64,000 nucleotides of DNA, from contig NZ_JAHNZO010000024.1 of the NCBI RefSeq assembly GCF_018998565.1, positions 1 through 64,000 of the forward strand, written 5' to 3'. Positions 32,158 to 40,318 of the stretch are shown here, one piece after another. Origin of the DNA: Paenibacillus oleatilyticus (GTDB taxonomy: Bacteria > Bacillota > Bacilli > Paenibacillales > NBRC-103111). Position 1 is the first letter of the stretch. Each line of letters opens with the position of its first letter. The translations under genes and the position numbers were made by a program. Below the pieces are notes generated by a model. That model was not told the DNA's origin. It saw only the letters and a program-made list of their open reading frames with translations, and ran no database searches.

Positions 32158-33730
32158 TAGCGGTTGTCCATGAGACGAGCGTGTTGTGAGACGCATCCCA
32201 GCGCCATGGGGTCGACCGGCCCTGCGGATGTACGCCGCCGTACCATTCGTCGATGCCGTTTAAAGCAATCCAATCCGCTTCCCCATCCAGCACCCTTCTA
32301 CCCATTTCCGTTAATGCAACCGTACCGTGACGAAATGACGGCACCTGGTCCTTATAGCCGGGAAAAGCATTGAAACCTTCGAGCTTCAGCAACGGGTACG
32401 GACCTTGCGACAGTTTAGCCAAGCGGTGCCAATATTGAAGATCTCCCATGCCCAGCCCATGAAGCTCTTTTCCTATATGCCCGAACAAGTCCAGCGGAGA
32501 AGTCATGCCGCCGCGGACCATCTCCAGTGTGGTTTGTTCTACTATGCCAAGTCCGTTCCGGGTCGAGGGAAACCGCGATAAATGAAGCCGAAAAGCGTCT
32601 TGCACATAGGGCAGCGCGGAGGTATCTTCCTCTTCAAGCAGTTGAACTAACTTGCCCGGGTCCGGGGCGCAGTAAGCCTCCCAGACGATGGCGCCCAGTT
32701 CGAGCTGTTCCTTGCCAACCGTCTGCCAAGTGCCCGACAAGGTCACCATTTGGTTCACGGACAGCTGCCCCAATCCCCGAAAAAGCTCGATTCCCGGGAA
32801 GGCCCCGATACACAGCAAGCTTAGCTTCGTTGCGCCTAGCGTCTGCTCCGCAAACCAATGAAGCAAGCAGCAGAGCATCGTCTGATCGAACAAATCATGC
32901 TCAAACCACAGCACGATTTCCTCGTAGTTGCGAAAGTTTGCCCGTACCTTCTCCTGATCTTCGCTTATACGTATAAATTCCGCACTCGGAATTCCCATCG
33001 CCTGTTCCAAATAACGCGCCCGAACCGATCGATTGGCCGCCTCGGCCGGGTCGGTAAATACGGGGCCTTCGGGATACACCTCTCTCCAGACAAGAATGTC
33101 GCCTTGGACGACGCCCTGCCGCAGCTTTTCCGCAACGATATCGCCATTAACAATGTGCAGCATTCGCTTTCCTCCTTCGTACAATTGGTGAAATACGGAG
33201 ACGAAATCGGCTACGGGGAGCGTTCCTTTCAGCTTCGCACGGGCGTCGAACAGCCTCTTTTTCAATACCGGAATTGACGTTCCTAAATACGCGGAAATCT
33301 CTTGCAGAGCGTAGCCCTGAAAATAAAACAGTTGGACCGCGACGCGCAAGTTGGACGATAAAGCCGATATGGAATTATGAAGCAGCTGATGCAATTCTTT
33401 TTTTTCGACAATCTCCGGTACGCTTGGCTGTCGCCCGATCGTTTGTGTCAATTGATCGAACGGCACCGTTGGATGCCGTTTCCTCCGCATGAGGCGGTGA
33501 CATTGACGAATCACGATCGTTTTAAACCATCCGGGAAAAGCTTCCGCTTCCTTCAGCTTGTGCAAATGGACAAAAGCTTCCGCAAACGCCTCCTGCACGG
33601 CATCCTCGGCCAAATAGGAGTCACGCAGCCTATCGTATGCAACCGCATAAGCCATCGCTTCAAAACGCCGGACGATAAGGTCAAAAGCTTCCCGATCCCC
33701 CTGTTTTGCCCGTTCAACCCAGTGCAGCAT
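32147..33730 (-). CDS. ECF-type sigma factor fused to a DUF1835 domain
   Basis: 527 residues. Residues 1-165 are an ECF sigma: region 2 (AYAVAYDRLRDSYLAEDAVQ, ending in FPGWFKTIV) and region 4 (LSSNLRVAVQLFYFQGYALQ, EISAYLGTSIPVLKKRL). From about residue 190 a DUF1835 domain begins (HIVNGDIVAEKLRQGVVQGD, ILVWREVYPEGPV) followed by a conserved companion domain. Start is ATG at 33730 with AAAGGGGG upstream. No anti-sigma gene is adjacent, so the C-terminal domain may itself control the sigma part (inference). DUF1835 function is unknown. Confidence 0.85.
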   Translation of the reverse strand: MLHWVERAKQGDREAFDLIVRRFEAMAYAVAYDRLRDSYLAEDAVQEAFAEAFVHLHKLKEAEAFPGWFKTIVIRQCHRLMRRKRHPTVPFDQLTQTIGRQPSVPEIVEKKELHQLLHNSISALSSNLRVAVQLFYFQGYALQEISAYLGTSIPVLKKRLFDARAKLKGTLPVADFVSVFHQLYEGGKRMLHIVNGDIVAEKLRQGVVQGDILVWREVYPEGPVFTDPAEAANRSVRARYLEQAMGIPSAEFIRISEDQEKVRANFRNYEEIVLWFEHDLFDQTMLCCLLHWFAEQTLGATKLSLLCIGAFPGIELFRGLGQLSVNQMVTLSGTWQTVGKEQLELGAIVWEAYCAPDPGKLVQLLEEEDTSALPYVQDAFRLHLSRFPSTRNGLGIVEQTTLEMVRGGMTSPLDLFGHIGKELHGLGMGDLQYWHRLAKLSQGPYPLLKLEGFNAFPGYKDQVPSFRHGTVALTEMGRRVLDGEADWIALNGIDEWYGGVHPQGRSTPWRWDASHNTLVSWTTANGE

Positions 33731-33831
33731 GTGAATTTCGCCCCCTTTCATTGCCGCTCCAGTATAAGGTGCCGAAGGAGGGCACAAAGGTTACAAAAGC
33801 TTCGCAAGTTCTATAATAACGAAAATAAGCC

Positions 33832-33880
33832 AAAAAGGGGGAGCACCAAGCTGCCCAAAAGCAGCCCGCTGCACCCCCAC
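33832..33880 (-). terminator. Terminator of the SnoaL-like gene
   Basis: Minus-strand GC-rich stem GGGGGTGCA...GCTGC / GCAGC...TGCTCCCCC followed by TTTTT. Confidence 0.7.
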
Positions 33881-33918
33881 CGATGTTTCGAACGAAGCCT
33901 CGACCTTATTTTTAACAG

Positions 33919-34347
33919 TTAGCCCCTGCCTCCCGGAATTTCTTGAATGCGACAATTGTGGAACGCTGTAATTTTCCACTCTCCGTTTTGTTTGACCACC
34001 ACGTTCGTATTGATGGATCCCCGGTCCGAGGGGTCCTGCGCCGGATCGGCCAATTTCGCTTCTCCGATTCCATGGACAATGGCTACTTCCGGGGTGACGA
34101 ACCGCGGCCGTAATTCGGCAGTGGCACTGGATTCCAAGGTCGAGCCTTTGAGCGGACCGTGAAATAGCCATTGATGGACCTCCACAATCTGCTTCTTCCC
34201 TTTTAAATGCTGCCCCATAAACGTCACGTAATCCGCGTCGTCCGTGAAGCATTCGCCAAAAGCAGCTCCGTCGCCCCGATTCCAGGCATCGCTTAATGCC
34301 GTAAACAATTCCTGCATCGCTTGCATGTCTCTTTGTTGGTATTCCAT
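33919..34347 (-). CDS. SnoaL/NTF2-like (DUF4440-type) protein
   Basis: 142 residues, cone-shaped alpha+beta fold seen in SgcJ/EcaC-type proteins: N-terminal helix (AMQELFTALSDAWNRGDGAAF), FTDDADYVTFMG, and a C-terminal sheet (GSINTNVVVKQNGEWKITAFHN). Members act as small enzymes or binding proteins; no substrate can be named. Start at MEYQQRD (34347) with GAGGACGG upstream. Divergent from a MarR gene whose operator-like palindrome lies between, so it is probably the MarR target. Confidence 0.8.
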   Translation of the reverse strand: MEYQQRDMQAMQELFTALSDAWNRGDGAAFGECFTDDADYVTFMGQHLKGKKQIVEVHQWLFHGPLKGSTLESSATAELRPRFVTPEVAIVHGIGEAKLADPAQDPSDRGSINTNVVVKQNGEWKITAFHNCRIQEIPGGRG

Positions 34348-34451
34348 TTCCGGTTCCGTCCTCTCAATTGTTGGATTTTTGGCTGCGCCTTCCGGTTGTG
34401 ATATACTGTTGACCAGATAAATACTTAATGTATAAATCATCTTAATCAGAT

Positions 34452-34477
34452 ATATATCTTAATTGATTAAGATATAT
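34452..34477. promoter_or_regulatory. 26-bp palindrome, likely MarR operator
   Basis: Arms ATATATCTTAAT / ATTAAGATATAT with a 2-bp centre (TG). It lies in the AT-rich gap between the SnoaL-like gene and marR; further TCTTA copies flank it. Typical spacing for MarR dimers; binding is inferred. Confidence 0.6.
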
Positions 34478-34503
34478 TTTTATCTTATACCGGAGGTCTC
34501 CTT

Positions 34504-34989
34504 ATGTCAAGCGATCAACATAACCATGCTGTCCCACAGCTTACTCCCTTGCAGCAGGAACTGCTCCTCGAATTGCGTCAAAACAGCGCACGGGCCGTCA
34601 TGTTCCATCAGCTCATATCCGATAAGCTCGGATTGAACGCGACAGACCACAAATGCCTCGACTTTCTGAACAGCGCCGGACCGGTAACCGCCGGACGGTT
34701 GGCCGAGTTAACCGGTTTGACTACCGGGGCGGTCACGAACGTGATCGACCGGCTGGAACAGGCGGGATATGTCATACGGGATAAGGACCCGAACGACCGC
34801 AGACGCGTCGTCGTCAAGCCTACCGGCCGGGAGTCCGAAACGATTCCCCCGCTATTCGACTCGGTTTTCCGGGCAACGCACAACATTTTGAGGGATTATA
34901 GCGAACAGGAGCTGCGCGTGATCCTCTATTTTATCAAGCGGTGCAACGCGATGACTTTGGAAGAGATGGACAAGCTGAAGCAGGGCTGA
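34504..34989 (+). CDS. MarR family transcriptional regulator
   Basis: 161 residues. Winged helix with LNATDHKCLDFLNSAGPVTA, AELTGLTTGAVTNVIDRL (recognition helix) and wing DPNDRRRVVVKPT. Start at 34504, with CCGGAGG upstream. It likely represses itself and the divergent SnoaL-like gene through the palindrome at 34452-34477. Confidence 0.9.
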   Translation: MSSDQHNHAVPQLTPLQQELLLELRQNSARAVMFHQLISDKLGLNATDHKCLDFLNSAGPVTAGRLAELTGLTTGAVTNVIDRLEQAGYVIRDKDPNDRRRVVVKPTGRESETIPPLFDSVFRATHNILRDYSEQELRVILYFIKRCNAMTLEEMDKLKQG

Positions 34990-35000
34990 TTGGCTTGGGA

Positions 35001-35048
35001 GAAAAAAAGACTGCAACAGCCAGCCCATGCTGGTCTGTCACAGCCCTC
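35001..35048. repeat. Terminator-like hairpin, copy X of a local repeat
   Basis: Hairpin GACTGCAACAGCCAGC ... GCTGGTCTGTCACAGCC with A-run 5' (T-run on minus strand). The core GCAACAG ... CTGTCACAGCCCTC is shared with 36865-36915 and 38790-38840. Confidence 0.55.
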
Positions 35049-35096
35049 AAAACGGCTCTGCCGAGCCACGCTTAAGGAAACGGGTACGATAGCTCA

Positions 35097-35133
35097 AAGA
35101 GAACAGGCTGCCGCAGTATCGGTAGCCTGTTCC
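35097..35133 (-). terminator. Terminator of the PAF-acetylhydrolase-like gene
   Basis: GAACAGGCT (35101-35109) / AGCCTGTTC (35124-35132), tail TCTTTG on the minus strand, 5 bases beyond the stop at 35138. Confidence 0.65.
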
Positions 35134-35137
35134 GTAG

Positions 35138-36643
35138 TTATAATAGCGAGGTTACGAACTTCACCTCCGGAAAGCGGCTATCCGGTCCTTTCATTAAGAT
35201 TCCGCCTTGATTTTTCAGATACATATCGAAGAAATCCAGCATATAGGCATTGATAACGGAGTTCGCTCTTTCGGGCGCAATCTTTCCTGTAATGCCCAGC
35301 ATTTTAAAAATCGGAGAAATGAACTGTACGTCGGTAAAATTCAAATGCTCCGTATTGTCGATATAGAGGAATTGTCCCCCTGCGGCAACCGTTTCGCGCA
35401 TCCGTTCAAGCTCTAACTTTTTGTCTTCCGTTACTTGATCCATCCACTCTCTTGTGTTGCCCATACGGTTAAGCTCTGCATCCGTGTAGACCCGGTTATC
35501 CATCACCATTTTTAATCTTTCAAATTCACTTTCCGAGTTCATGAACAAAAACGGCTTTCGCAGACCCTCTCTGTCACGCAGTCGATAAAGCCCTCCATCT
35601 AAGTCTATTCCAACCGCGATTCGCGGATCGTAAGAAGCGTCATAGGCCGTCGCTCCGCCGATGGAATGACCGAACACCCCGACATGGCCGAGATCAATCC
35701 TCCCTTTTAGCTGACTTGGAATGTGCCCCGATTGGATGAGCTCGAATTGGTCCAGCGAAAACGTCACATCGCCGGTTAACACTTTTCCCAACTTATCGCG
35801 GTTTCCGCTTTCCGTCCGGTAATCATGGTCGGGCGAGAATAAGTCGTTGGTTGTGCTGGTCGTGATTCGACCGTCCGGAAACTCGGTTGCAAATGTATTG
35901 TAGGTGTGGTCGATCACTGCCACGATATATCCGTGACTCGCGAGATTTTCGGCTTGCGACGTGTGGAGGAACCTGGAGGAACTGAAGCCGGGATTCGCAA
36001 GGATCAGCGGGTATGAAGTCTGTGCCGAGGAGACTTCGGCCTCCGAATAAGCATGGCTGGATACGTACTTCAGGTGTTGAAAAGTAAACCCGGGAAGGCC
36101 ATAGTTCGCCGCCATATAACGTAAAATCCGGGTATCGGGGATATAGGGAGCGTACTTGCCGGTGCCAGCTTGAGCCGGATACCATACCTGAACCATCAAT
36201 TCCCTTTTGCCTGTCGCGGTTTTGCCAAATGTCTCCTCCCGGTTTGGATCGACGAAATGAAAGACTTGCGTGCCTACCTTCAACTCGCCCGTTGGCGCCG
36301 GGAGGTCGAATACGGGAAACACATAGAGGAAGCACGCCGTTACGATTAGCCCAATCACGATAAAAAGGCGGCCCAGCACCCTACGGATTCGCGAGGCGGT
36401 CCGAACGGCTTTCCGCGTTATGAAAACGTCTATAAGCGAAAGCATAAGCATCAGGAGCGTAAATCCGTATAAAAATAAAAGCTGAACCCTGTATCCTTCG
36501 ACAAGAAAATGTATCACTAAAAAAATGGAGCCGGCTCCGCTTGGCAGGAGCAAAGCTGATCTTCGGATACGTTGATTGAAAATGAACAGGAGTGCCAACA
36601 AACAAGCACTTGAAAAGAATAGCAGCATTTCAAAAAGCCTCAC
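35138..36643 (-). CDS. Membrane-anchored PAF-acetylhydrolase-like hydrolase
   Basis: 501 residues. Four hydrophobic segments in the first 120 residues are followed by an alpha/beta hydrolase like plasma platelet-activating-factor acetylhydrolase: HVGVFGHSIGGATAYDASYD with the nucleophile Ser, GIDLDGGLY with the acid, and a late His (DNTEHLNFTD). Bacterial members are esterases or lipases of unsure substrate. The catalytic part probably faces outside. The promoter region (36644-36760) contains a MerR-type inverted repeat. Confidence 0.82.
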   Translation of the reverse strand: MRLFEMLLFFSSACLLALLFIFNQRIRRSALLLPSGAGSIFLVIHFLVEGYRVQLLFLYGFTLLMLMLSLIDVFITRKAVRTASRIRRVLGRLFIVIGLIVTACFLYVFPVFDLPAPTGELKVGTQVFHFVDPNREETFGKTATGKRELMVQVWYPAQAGTGKYAPYIPDTRILRYMAANYGLPGFTFQHLKYVSSHAYSEAEVSSAQTSYPLILANPGFSSSRFLHTSQAENLASHGYIVAVIDHTYNTFATEFPDGRITTSTTNDLFSPDHDYRTESGNRDKLGKVLTGDVTFSLDQFELIQSGHIPSQLKGRIDLGHVGVFGHSIGGATAYDASYDPRIAVGIDLDGGLYRLRDREGLRKPFLFMNSESEFERLKMVMDNRVYTDAELNRMGNTREWMDQVTEDKKLELERMRETVAAGGQFLYIDNTEHLNFTDVQFISPIFKMLGITGKIAPERANSVINAYMLDFFDMYLKNQGGILMKGPDSRFPEVKFVTSLL

Positions 36644-36732
36644 GCCAACTCCCCCTAAAAACTAATCCCATCGATGGATAGAATTAGTATACAGAAGCAA
36701 CTAGGTTGATACCATTGATCTAGATGACATTG

Positions 36733-36750
36733 CCTTACACTCTTGTAAGG
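36733..36750. promoter_or_regulatory. MerR-type inverted repeat without adjacent merR gene
   Basis: CCTTACA-CTCT-TGTAAGG, 18 bp, the shape and sequence common for MerR-family operators. No good -10 at the expected 19-bp spacing was found in either direction, and no merR gene is close, so it may be a relic. The rest of 36644-36864 shows no gene. Confidence 0.45.
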
Positions 36751-36864
36751 TTGCGCTACGAGCTCAATTCTTTGCGGAATATCATAGACGAACCCTCCCG
36801 CTCGCATAGAAAGTTTCCAGTTGGGGATGCTATCCTGCCGGACTGTGGTTGTTGAACGAGAACG

Positions 36865-36987
36865 CCAAAGAGGGCCGCAACAGGTTACTTACTCATAACC
36901 TGTCACAGCCCTCCACCCGCGTCGGACGCGGTCTTTCGGCTCTTACTCTTCTCCAGTCGCGATCGGATTCTTGCTATACGATATCCA
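36865..36987 (-). pseudogene. Remnant of a second sulfurtransferase 3' end (repeat copy A)
   Basis: This 123-bp stretch matches 38790-38913 at about 85 percent, with most mismatches in the terminator loop. On the minus strand it still encodes the end of the rhodanese gene (WISYSKNPIATGEE then TAA at 36943-36945) and its terminator. The match stops abruptly at 36987, 12 bases before the stop codon of the BtrH-like gene. It is therefore a truncated paralog end or the product of a duplication around the BtrH/PadR insert. Confidence 0.75.
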
Positions 36988-36998
36988 CAATTATAAAG

Positions 36999-37985
36999 TT
37001 AAATTGTCAATAAAAACTCCATGGCTAATCGTTCTTTCTCCGCAATGTCGGCTAGAAGCTCGGATGCAAGTCTTAGCTCCTGTTGATTTCCGGTTCTTCC
37101 CGCATTATCAATCGATGCCGAAACACCGTTCCACATCGGCGCGATTTCCGTAAACAGAAAGTATGCCTGCTCTAATTTAGAATCACCGAACAAATCCACG
37201 CATTCTTTTAGAAAATCTCGATACAGGTTTCGAAATAAGGCGCCGCCGGTCCCCGCTCTTTCCATCAATAAAGCGGTCAAACACAGATCTTTCCCTAAAT
37301 CCTTGCTTCTAGAAGGCCAATTCAGGATTTCATCGCTCATTTTTTTGATTCCTTTATTGCCCATATTGCGGATAGGCGGATTCAAATAGTCACGAGCATT
37401 GTTGATAAGGGATGATCGTATGGCGGGTGCAAGCGGCGGAAGGGTATCCGTTTGCTCGATCGTAAAGGAGCGATTCCTGGAGCTCATGGGCCCCTTTGCG
37501 TTTCTTGCCATAGTCAAACTCGACAATCGCGTTGTCACGAGTCCGCCTTGTTGGCTTGTGTCTGCCATATAGGCATATTCGTCATCCATGCCATATATCA
37601 CCGCATAGTGGGCTGCAAAGTGTATTTTGTTCGTAAAGTAATCTAAATAATACGAATCTAATTTAAGCCCCACAGGAATTCCACGGTCTATGCAGCTTTG
37701 CACGTTCTGCCATGCTTTTGTAACAGACGAGGTTTCTTGCACCCTGATATTCAAATTGAGCCGGGATGCTATGCAAGCAGACAGTTCATCAGGCTTTACT
37801 CTACCCCCAATAAAAGGAAAGTCCATTCCCTTCGAATCCCAATAAATGAATCCCAAACCTTGCCCTATACCGAATAACATCGGCTCCGATAATCGAACAC
37901 CTTGATGTTGAAGGAGATTGCCCATCGCTGTCGTCTCGCAGTGTTCTCCCTGAAAAAGAGCAAAACCTTCAATCAACATGGGCAT
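36999..37985 (-). CDS. BtrH-like N-terminal domain protein (DUF4872 type)
   Basis: 328 residues. The N-terminal 140 residues match the butirosin BtrH N-terminal domain: GEHCETTAMGNLLQHQGVRLSEPM with Cys16, and HFAAHYAVIYGMDDEYAYMADT, giving a Cys-His type papain-like core. BtrH itself is an acyltransferase that moves a gamma-Glu-AHBA side chain from an ACP; homologues elsewhere occur with unknown peptide or lipid pathways. The C-terminal part is helical. No ACP or other butirosin gene is present. Overlaps the upstream padR gene by 17 bases, so the two are coupled. AT content is higher than in the neighbours, suggesting transfer. Confidence 0.78.
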   Translation of the reverse strand: MPMLIEGFALFQGEHCETTAMGNLLQHQGVRLSEPMLFGIGQGLGFIYWDSKGMDFPFIGGRVKPDELSACIASRLNLNIRVQETSSVTKAWQNVQSCIDRGIPVGLKLDSYYLDYFTNKIHFAAHYAVIYGMDDEYAYMADTSQQGGLVTTRLSSLTMARNAKGPMSSRNRSFTIEQTDTLPPLAPAIRSSLINNARDYLNPPIRNMGNKGIKKMSDEILNWPSRSKDLGKDLCLTALLMERAGTGGALFRNLYRDFLKECVDLFGDSKLEQAYFLFTEIAPMWNGVSASIDNAGRTGNQQELRLASELLADIAEKERLAMEFLLTI

Positions 37986-38541
37986 GTCCCTCCAGTTCCC
38001 CTGTTAGTTCACTGATCAGATTTGCGACAAATGCCTTTTCAGTCTCGATGAGACTCATCGGGTGAAGGAAAAGAGCCCTAACGTGCAATGGCAATCGATA
38101 GCCGCCTTGCGATTCATATTTCTGACCTAAGTTCCTCAATGTCTCCTCTAGAAAGTTCTGCCGTTTCCGCAAAGCTTCCACGGCTTCATCTTCCCCTATA
38201 AAAGGGAGAGCCGCGAGTCCGAGATCGAAACGGTTATCCCGTTCCCGCGCAGAAGATAGGCTTACGATGATTTCATTCCTTAATGTTTCTATACCGGCTT
38301 CCATCATGACATACGTGGACGGCAAAGGTCCTTTGCCAGACTTATGGACGGAATCTTCGGATCGGATCAGTCGTTTGTCTTTCAGTTTCTGCAATCCGGC
38401 GTAAATAGAAGTCGTACCTATATTCGCCCATTCCCTGTAGCCTCTAAGCTCTATCAACTTATTGATTTGATACCCCGACGCTTGTTTGGATTCCGCAATA
38501 ATTTGCAGCAACATAAATTCCACGTTGGAAAGACGATTCAT
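37969..38541 (-). CDS. PadR family transcriptional regulator
   Basis: 190 residues. Winged helix with FMLLQIIAESKQASGYQINKL, TTSIYAGLQKLKDKRLIRS, then a C-terminal Vir-like helical dimer region (FLEETLRNLGQKYESQGG). PadR proteins repress genes for stress or antibiotic response. It is the first gene of a two-gene unit with the BtrH-like gene and probably controls that unit; an AT-rich stretch upstream holds GTGTAATATAACAC as a possible site. Confidence 0.87.
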   Translation of the reverse strand: MNRLSNVEFMLLQIIAESKQASGYQINKLIELRGYREWANIGTTSIYAGLQKLKDKRLIRSEDSVHKSGKGPLPSTYVMMEAGIETLRNEIIVSLSSARERDNRFDLGLAALPFIGEDEAVEALRKRQNFLEETLRNLGQKYESQGGYRLPLHVRALFLHPMSLIETEKAFVANLISELTGELEGHAHVD

Positions 38542-38581
38542 TGGTTATCTCCTTTTTATATTCCATATGTGTAATATAACA

Positions 38582-38789
38582 CTAGTGAAATATAAAATCA
38601 AGAAGAGCTACCCTAGCATGACGGTCGGACTCTTGTTCCCAAGCCAAAGACACCGCGCACGTTTGTGGATGGATATACTGGACGAGCTTTTCAACAGTAA
38701 CCTGTCTCAATTGTTGAACCGTGGCTGGCTCTGGGCCTGCTGCAACTGCTTTCTCCGGCTTCTTGTTTGCAAGCTGTTTGCAAACAAGC
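38582..38789. other. Intergenic region upstream of padR
   Basis: AT-rich promoter for padR near 38580, then a segment with an open minus-strand frame (C-terminal part reads as ordinary protein, VTVEKLVQYIHPQT) but no ribosome-binding site; it starts inside the sulfurtransferase terminator, so it could be a gene fragment. An inverted repeat CTTGTTTGC / GCAAACAAG lies at 38762-38788. Confidence 0.35.
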
Positions 38790-38913
38790 CCAAAGAGGGC
38801 CGCAACAGTCCGCCTCACGGCAACCTGTCGCAGCCCTCCAACCCGCGTCCGACGCGGCCTCTCGGCTCTTACTCTTCTCCCGTCGCGATCGGATTCTCGC
38901 TATACGATATCCA
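38790..38913 (-). repeat. Repeat copy B: sulfurtransferase 3' end and terminator
   Basis: 124 bp that include the last codons of the intact sulfurtransferase gene (stop at 38869) and its hairpin terminator GAGGGCTGCGACAGG ... CTGTTGCGGCCCTC with CTTTG. Direct-orientation copy of 36865-36987; the two bracket the BtrH-like and PadR genes. Confidence 0.8.
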
Positions 38914-39705
38914 ATCGCTCCAGCTTCCGGGGTACAGCTTCACATTGTTCAGCCCCGCTTCGCTCAGCGCGAGCACATTCGGGCAGGCGGTCACACCGGA
39001 ACCGCAATAGACGATGATCTCCTCCGCCTGACGAAGCCCTCCGAAACGATCGGCCAGCGCAGCTTCGCTCTTCCAAGCGCCGGTCTCGTCCAAGGCGTCC
39101 TTCCAAAAATACGACTTCGCGCCGGGAATATGTCCGGCAACTTTGTCGATCGGCTCCTCGATGCCGAGATAGCGCTTCGCTTCGCGGGAATCGATCAACG
39201 TCACGCCGGGCTTGCCCAGCCGTTCCTTGACCTGCTCGACGCTAACAGCCAAGTCTTCGCGCACGCGGGGCGTAAATACGGCCTCGCGCAGCAGCGGCGG
39301 CTCGTCGGTGACGGGATAGCCCGCTTCCTTCCACTTGCTGTAGCCTCCGTCCAAAAGATATACCTTCTCATGACCAAGGTAGGTGAGCAGCCACCACAAG
39401 CGCGAAGCCATCGCTCCGCCCTGATCGTCGTAAGCGACGACGGTGGAGCCGGCATGGATACCCGCTTGCCCCAGCTTCGCCGCAAGCTCCTGCACGTCAG
39501 GGAGCGGATGGCGGCCGCCATGCTCCGTGATCGGGCCCGACAGGTCGCGCTCCAGGTCAAAATACACCGCGCCGGGAATGTGATCGATGTCGTAGCTTTG
39601 CTTCCCCGATTCCGACTTCCCCAGCGTGAACCGGCAGTCTGCGATGACGATGTGATCGTCCGTACCATGTTCGAAGAGCCACGGTTGGCTTACAATATGC
39701 TTCAA
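38869..39705 (-). CDS. Sulfurtransferase (tandem rhodanese domains)
   Basis: 278 residues, two rhodanese domains; the C-terminal one has the active Cys234 in VYCGSGVTA. It moves sulfane sulfur from thiosulfate or 3-mercaptopyruvate to acceptors. The loop CGSGVTA fits the mercaptopyruvate group (CG[ST]GVT). Start is TTG at 39705 because AAGGAAG lies 8 bases upstream; the longer open frame to 39912 is not supported. A degraded copy of its 3' end lies at 36865-36987. Confidence 0.92.
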   Translation of the reverse strand: MKHIVSQPWLFEHGTDDHIVIADCRFTLGKSESGKQSYDIDHIPGAVYFDLERDLSGPITEHGGRHPLPDVQELAAKLGQAGIHAGSTVVAYDDQGGAMASRLWWLLTYLGHEKVYLLDGGYSKWKEAGYPVTDEPPLLREAVFTPRVREDLAVSVEQVKERLGKPGVTLIDSREAKRYLGIEEPIDKVAGHIPGAKSYFWKDALDETGAWKSEAALADRFGGLRQAEEIIVYCGSGVTACPNVLALSEAGLNNVKLYPGSWSDWISYSENPIATGEE

Positions 39706-39810
39706 ACCAATCACTTCCTTAGATGGGATGAAATACGGTATAGTTATCAGTATACAACGGAAAAATGCCCGGCGGAAGCGCAATCGTCGGCGCAACAAGC
39801 AGGAGGAACA

Positions 39811-40314
39811 ATGCCAATCGAAATGAAAAGCTTCCGTCTCGTTCCGATGCGGGAAGAGCACGGAAGCGACATCTGTACGTGGAAGTATCCGCCTCCCTAC
39901 GATTTGTACCATTGGGACCCGTGGGAGCGAATGGTGGCACGCGGCGAAGAATTCGGCGATCCGCGCATCCGCGAGGCGCAGTACCGTGCCGTACTTGACG
40001 AATCCGGGGAGCTATGCGGCTTTGCGCAATTTTTCCCGATGGTCGGCGTCACGCGCCTCGGACTCGGACTGCGGCCGGACTTGTGCGGCCAAGGCAGCGG
40101 CACGGCGTTTGTTCGCGCCATCGTCAGCGAGGCCAAGCGCAGCTCACCGGGCAACGAAATCGATCTGGAAGTGCTGACATGGAATCAACGGGCCATCCGG
40201 ACCTACGAGCGGGCAGGCTTTGTCATCACGGATACGTATGAACGCCCGACGCCGGAAGGGTCCGGCGAGTTTCACTGCATGGTATGGACAGGCACGATTA
40301 ACGAAGGAGGATAA
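39811..40314 (+). CDS. GNAT family N-acetyltransferase
   Basis: 167 residues. Acetyl-CoA motif LGLRPDLCGQGSGTAFVRAI and C-terminal NQRAIRTYERAGFVITDTYE. Start at ATG 39811 behind AGGAGGAACA. Resembles ribosomal-protein or small-molecule acetyltransferases; substrate unknown. First gene of a compact operon: DinB gene follows 4 bases later, then the nucleotidyltransferase. Confidence 0.87.
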   Translation: MPIEMKSFRLVPMREEHGSDICTWKYPPPYDLYHWDPWERMVARGEEFGDPRIREAQYRAVLDESGELCGFAQFFPMVGVTRLGLGLRPDLCGQGSGTAFVRAIVSEAKRSSPGNEIDLEVLTWNQRAIRTYERAGFVITDTYERPTPEGSGEFHCMVWTGTINEGG

Positions 40315-40318
40315 GACA

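Noticed and set aside
36999..38541. Butirosin-type biosynthetic cluster
   Set aside because: Only the BtrH-like domain is present; no ACP, ligase, aminotransferase or sugar genes are nearby.
38767..40314. 515-codon plus-strand frame ending in the GNAT gene
   Set aside because: The first 340 codons are antisense to the sulfurtransferase; the true GNAT start is at 39811 with AGGAGGA.
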